Assembly: GCA_030620115.1 (NCBI GenBank)
Contig: JAUXFG010000009.1
Span: forward strand, 1 to 43,342
Direction: 5' to 3'
DNA: 43,342 nucleotides
Origin: Candidatus Fermentibacterota bacterium
GTDB lineage: Bacteria; JAFGKV01
A program made the translations under genes and the position numbers. Below the pieces are notes generated by a model that ran no database searches, had not been told where the DNA came from, and saw only the letters and a program-made list of their open reading frames with translations. Shown here in pieces: positions 40,190-43,342 of this stretch (positions within the stretch are counted from its first letter, which is position 1; the number at the start of each line of letters is the position of its first letter).

Positions 40190-42049
40190 ATGAATAGTGA
40201 ACGAATACTCGCTATCGATGATGAGCCGGAGGTTTTGCAGATAGTCAGCAGGTGCCTCGAAGAGCATGGCTATGAGGTGCTTCAAGCTGCCGATGGGGAG
40301 GAGGGGCTGGAAGCGATCCAATGCGAACGCCCTGATCTCATCATCAGCGACATATTGATGCCGAAAATCGATGGCTTTGAGCTCATCCAGATGCTCAGAG
40401 CTGATCCCCTTATCGGCGCCACTCCTTTCATCATCTTGAGCGGGAGAGGCGAAGCAGCGGACCAGATAAGGGGGTTGGATCTCGGTGCAGACGACTACAT
40501 AACAAAGCCATTCGACTTCTCGGTGCTTGTGGCCCGGGTGAGGGCGTTGCTTCGTCGATCGGCAGTGCTCAAGAAGAGAACCTCCCCCGCTCCCGAAGGG
40601 CCATTTGCGTCGGAAGGTCTCGAACAGTTGGCCGGCTATAGGTTTGAGAATTTCGTTCTGGGAAACGGAAACCACCTTGCATATGAAGCGGCGAAAGGTG
40701 TGGCTGAAAAACCTGGCTCACGATTCAACCCCCTGTTCTTGTATGGAGAACCTGGCAGAGGAAAGACGCACCTGATGTGCGCGCTGGCAAATGATGTCCA
40801 TGAAAAAGATAGCAGCATCAAGGCCCTCTACCTGACTTCTCAGCTTTTCAGCGATCAAATCCTCGAAGCTTACGAGAATAGGCGTGTACACGAGCTATGG
40901 CAGGCATATTTGGAATCAGATTTGCTCATCATCGACGACATCCAATTTCTTGCCATTTCACCAAGCCTTCAGTCCGTGGCTGCCGGCTTTCTCGCCGAAA
41001 TGTATGCCCAGGACAAACAGATAGTGATATCCAGTGACAGGAGGCCTGAAGAGCTCCAAACCATCACATCTGAGATCATTGAAGGGTTTGCGCTTGGTGT
41101 GGTTATCAAGATGGATCAACCTGACGCGACCCTGCGATCCATGATCCTGCGGACCAAGGCAAAGCAGAACAACTGGCCTGTTGACGACCTCCTTCTTGAC
41201 TACCTTGCGAACAAGATCGAGTCCGATGTTCGGACGCTCGAGGGAATTGCGAAGAAACTCGTGGCCCTCAAGACACTGAGAGGAGTATTGCTCAATGAGG
41301 AACTCGTAGATGATCTCGTGAAAGAGGTTACCGAATTGGAGATCCCGGAAGGCATCCGTGTGGAAGGGCGGGGAGTTTCGGCCGAAGCTTCGTGCGCAGT
41401 TCACGAGTTGCATGATGAAGCGTCTGAGGTGGTTCAGGAAACTGAGAAAGTAACCGGCTTGATCGAGGAATGCTCAATCGATCCAAAGCCTGCAAGGATT
41501 TGGGGGCTGCCGGAAGAAGTCGCCGCAGAGATTCCGAGTACGGGAGCAGAGATTGTGGTGGTGTTGGGGACTTCCGGTGCGTTAGTCACCGATGTAATCG
41601 ATGCTCTGGGGGGAACACGAGAGGAAGTGGCGCTTATCCCAGAAGGCAAACGATGGGCATACATGGTCTTGAGTGAACAAACCGGCAAAGAGTGGATTCT
41701 GCTCGGATCAAACTGTTGGGGCGAAGGATGTTCGCTTTCGGCTGCGATTCAGGGGAATAGGCCTCCCGTCTTCCTTATAGTCCTCGATAGCCGTACTCTG
41801 AAAATACAGAATGCTCGAGCCTTAGTATCCTCGGCAGGAGAACAGAACCGCATGGCGGTGATTACGGTAGGAACCATCGTGGATACCTACGCGAACAAGA
41901 GAGACATGACTATTCTTTTGACGAGTACACGGAGGCTTTTCAGGGTTTCCCCTCAGGTCCCGATTCTTCTGAGCTCTGCGGTCAATGTTGATGAATGCAG
42001 GAGATGGCTCAAAGCCGCGCTCGGATCTGAATTCAGGGGAGAGAAGTAG
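40190..42049 (+). CDS. response-regulator receiver / DnaA-like AAA+ / degenerate GTPase-like fusion protein
   Basis: The product is 619 aa from ATG 40190 (GAGGAGG 6 bases upstream). Residues 1-125 are a CheY-like receiver: acidic Asp10/Asp11, phospho-acceptor Asp54 (IISDILMP), Ser84 and Lys106 (ITKPFD). Residues ~147-365 follow DnaA domain III: YRFENFVLGNGNHLAYEAAKGVAEKPGSRFNPLF in outline, Walker A GEPGRGKTH (186-194), Walker B LLIIDD (245-250), sensor I ISSD, and sensor II in SDVRTLEG (Arg348). DnaA box VII (RLRSRF) is IIEGF here, so the arginine finger is absent. No DnaA domain IV HTH follows. Residues ~450-612 alternate strands and helices like a Ras-type GTPase (IVVVLGTSGALVTD, VFLIVLDSRT, MAVITVGTIVD, PILLSSAVNVDEC), but the P-loop lacks GK[ST]. 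A phospho-regulated, DnaA-interacting or signalling ATPase is inferred. Confidence 0.8.
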   Translation: MNSERILAIDDEPEVLQIVSRCLEEHGYEVLQAADGEEGLEAIQCERPDLIISDILMPKIDGFELIQMLRADPLIGATPFIILSGRGEAADQIRGLDLGADDYITKPFDFSVLVARVRALLRRSAVLKKRTSPAPEGPFASEGLEQLAGYRFENFVLGNGNHLAYEAAKGVAEKPGSRFNPLFLYGEPGRGKTHLMCALANDVHEKDSSIKALYLTSQLFSDQILEAYENRRVHELWQAYLESDLLIIDDIQFLAISPSLQSVAAGFLAEMYAQDKQIVISSDRRPEELQTITSEIIEGFALGVVIKMDQPDATLRSMILRTKAKQNNWPVDDLLLDYLANKIESDVRTLEGIAKKLVALKTLRGVLLNEELVDDLVKEVTELEIPEGIRVEGRGVSAEASCAVHELHDEASEVVQETEKVTGLIEECSIDPKPARIWGLPEEVAAEIPSTGAEIVVVLGTSGALVTDVIDALGGTREEVALIPEGKRWAYMVLSEQTGKEWILLGSNCWGEGCSLSAAIQGNRPPVFLIVLDSRTLKIQNARALVSSAGEQNRMAVITVGTIVDTYANKRDMTILLTSTRRLFRVSPQVPILLSSAVNVDECRRWLKAALGSEFRGEK

Positions 42050-42051
42050 TT

Positions 42052-42242
42052 TAACCCGGACTTCTCACCAATCCCGCGTCCGACGCGGGACTGCAGCCGC
42101 CGATTTGGCACTGCCTGCTTTCCGCCAGCTGGCGGAAAGAGGATACACCTTCGGGCTTCCGTCTCCGCTCTTCGAGCTTCGCCGGGACAGTCACAGCCAA
42201 CTACACCGCTTCGCGACGAAAGCCGGTGAGAAGTGCGGGTTA
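42052..42242. mobile_element. MITE-like repeat family B, full copy 2 (191 bp)
   Basis: It is bounded by TAACCCGGACTTCTCACC and GGTGAGAAGTGCGGGTTA, an 18-bp inverted pair with one mismatch. The inner right flank CCGCTTCGCGACGAAAGCC matches, inverted, the left flank of copy 1 (TTTGTCGCGAAGCGG). The interior holds CCCGCGTCCGACGCGGG and CCGCCAGCTGGCGG hairpins. It is in opposite orientation to copy 1. It starts two bases after the stop of the fusion gene and carries no ORF of note. Confidence 0.75.
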
Positions 42243-42271
42243 AGTTCGATGCTGCAAGTAGTGGATCTTGA

Positions 42272-42300
42272 TTGACCTGAGTGGCCGCCTGGTGTATCAT
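42272..42300 (+). promoter_or_regulatory. promoter of the Phd/VapC module
   Basis: TTGACC (42272-42277) and TATCAT (42295-42300) are 17 bases apart, each five of six to consensus. The antitoxin ATG is 34 bases downstream with GAGGAGGGG as Shine-Dalgarno. Confidence 0.6.
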
Positions 42301-42333
42301 GAGGCCACAAGCTTACGCAAGAGGAGGGGAACC

Positions 42334-42627
42334 ATGCAGACCGTTGGAGTGCGACAACTGAAAGACCATTTGGCTGAGTACTTGCGCGCCGTGCGCCACG
42401 GAGACGTCGTTCTGGTGACCGTGCGCGGGGAGCCCACTGCCCGCTTGGTCCCAGTCTCCGTGGGGCGAAAGACAGCACTGCCACCCGAAATCGAAACGCG
42501 CATGTGGGAACTCGCCGCAGAGGGCTTCCTGGTCTGGAACGGAGGAGGCATTCGGGTTCCCGAGCCCGTAGGTTCCAACCAAGGTCCGGCATTGCTTAGT
42601 GACCTCGTGGTTGAGGATCGGGATTGA
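42334..42627 (+). CDS. Phd/YefM-family antitoxin
   Basis: This 97-aa protein starts at ATG 42334 behind a strong GAGGAGGGG. The N-terminal half is the Phd/YefM DNA-binding fold: MQTVGVRQLKDHLAEYLRAVRHGDVVLVTVRGEPTARLVPV in outline. The C-terminal ~45 residues form an acidic tail (LLSDLVVEDRD) that would occupy the toxin active site. It overlaps the PIN toxin gene by four bases. Autorepression through the promoter at 42272-42300 is expected from the family. Confidence 0.85.
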   Translation: MQTVGVRQLKDHLAEYLRAVRHGDVVLVTVRGEPTARLVPVSVGRKTALPPEIETRMWELAAEGFLVWNGGGIRVPEPVGSNQGPALLSDLVVEDRD

Positions 42628-43088
42628 TTGTCTACGCTGACACAAGCGCCTTGGTCAAGCTGTTTGTGTCAGAGGAGGGTTCGGAAGCGACCAGAAACAT
42701 GCTTCAAGGGGTCCATGTGATGGGGACCGCTATCTTGGCTCGGGCCGAAGTGGGAGCAGCCCTGGCCCGAGCTGCGAGAAGGGGCATCCTGTCTGAAAAG
42801 GATGCGTTGGAAGCCCGGCGAAGACTAGAACTCGTATGGCCCACGTGGATTCGCATTGCCGTGGACGAGGCGCTAGTCCTTCGCGCAGAGACACTTGCGT
42901 GGAGGCATGTCCTGCGAGGATATGATGCCGTTCACCTGGCGGCAGCGGCTGTCTGGCAGGAAAGGATCGGTCAACCTGTCACAGTGGCTACTTTCGACAA
43001 GGAGTTATGGTTGGCAGCCCGCTCAGCCGGGTTGCGGGTCTGGCCGCAGCAGACGAGCAACTCCGAGGGCCATGGGGGCAAGGCCTGA
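42624..43088 (+). CDS. VapC-like PIN-domain toxin
   Basis: This 154-aa protein starts at TTG 42624 inside the antitoxin stop (TTGATTG). It has the PIN opening MIVYADTSALVKLFVSEEGS (first Asp, then Lys), the conserved ILARAEVGAALARA (Glu), YDAVHLAAA (Asp) and TVATFDKELWLAA (Asp). All catalytic acidic positions are present, so it should be an active RNase controlled by its neighbour. It belongs to a different PIN subgroup from the toxin at 32.5 kb. The tail (SNSEGHGGKA) is low-complexity. Confidence 0.87.
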   Translation: MIVYADTSALVKLFVSEEGSEATRNMLQGVHVMGTAILARAEVGAALARAARRGILSEKDALEARRRLELVWPTWIRIAVDEALVLRAETLAWRHVLRGYDAVHLAAAAVWQERIGQPVTVATFDKELWLAARSAGLRVWPQQTSNSEGHGGKA

Positions 43089-43342
43089 TAATCATGTGGA
43101 GCCTACAGCTCGGAGAGTGACTGGTGCGGATCAGCAGAGACTGATCACGAACCTACCTGCCTGTCTCGAGCAAGGTCGAGAGGAACGAAATAGCGGGAGC
43201 GGATAGGAGAAGGGAACGACACCGAACCGGGGTAGTGGAAAGAGTCGAGCGAAAAAGAAGTCGTTTTTCGCACGGAGGGGTCTTTTTTCTCTTGGCTCAC
43301 CCTCTTGTCTGAGACTCCTGTACTATCGCGAGTCTCATTCAC
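43089..43342. other. downstream flank, no gene seen
   Basis: About 250 bases after the toxin gene. A minus-strand open frame here has no RBS and no recognisable domain. GAGACT (about 43311) and AGTCTC (about 43331) form a short inverted pair near the window edge. Confidence 0.4.

Noticed and set aside
40052-40675. 207-codon minus-strand frame
   Set aside because: Antisense shadow of the receiver domain of the fusion gene. It has no domain match and no RBS.
43145-43342. Minus-strand frame at the right edge
   Set aside because: Low-complexity composition and no start signal or recognisable domain.

Overview
The window looks like a piece of an uncultured bacterial genome of moderate-to-high GC, most plausibly from the FCB-type candidate phyla (Eisenbacteria, Krumholzibacteria or Zixibacteria-like lineages). 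This placement is an inference. It rests on several secreted proteins that end in FlgD-like/T9SS-like C-terminal domains, a gingipain-type C25 peptidase, FG-GAP proteins, tandem LolC/LolE permeases, and intergenic spacers full of short interspersed repeats. Nothing in the window is a direct taxonomic marker.

Layout. 1-6.3 kb (+): four secreted surface proteins: an FG-GAP protein cut by the window edge, a beta-propeller protein, a C25 peptidase split by a frameshift, and a small DNRLRE-like protein. 6.3-7.2 kb: repeat-rich spacer and tRNA-Lys(TTT). 7.2-15.0 kb (+): a PC4-like protein, then an envelope/signalling run (degenerate GGDEF membrane protein, M23 lipoprotein, two LolC/E permeases, YbbR-domain protein), then a PHP-domain protein and a TPR protein. 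15.0-18.2 kb (-): a GT4 glycosyltransferase and phosphoglucomutase. 18.2-23.6 kb: repeat spacer, a second degenerate GGDEF paralogue (+), a polytopic membrane protein and an FG-GAP protein (-), and a PflA-like radical SAM enzyme (+).

23.6-33.2 kb is accessory. It holds a DUF4143-type ATPase, an ERCC4-family nuclease, a PD-(D/E)XK nuclease overlapping a large zinc-ribbon DNA methylase (probable restriction-modification pair), a flavodoxin-fold reductase, a VapBC-like pair and a frameshifted small gene. 33.3-40 kb has a membrane sulfatase-like enzyme with a palindrome over its predicted start point, a deleted uridine-kinase-like pseudogene, a 471-aa Gly-rich exported protein of unknown function, an RRM RNA-binding protein and a broken beta-helix protein.

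40-43 kb carries the most unusual gene: a receiver domain fused to a DnaA-type AAA+ module that lacks the DnaA DNA-binding domain and the box VII arginine, followed by a C-terminal domain that resembles a degenerate small GTPase. A Phd/VapC toxin-antitoxin pair follows.

Three interspersed repeat families run through the spacers. One has ~18-26 bp terminal inverted repeats beginning TAACCCG, looks like a miniature non-autonomous element, and supplies the stop codon of two genes. A perfect 20-bp-arm hairpin at 30.5 kb shares a 15-bp core with a spacer at 6.6 kb.
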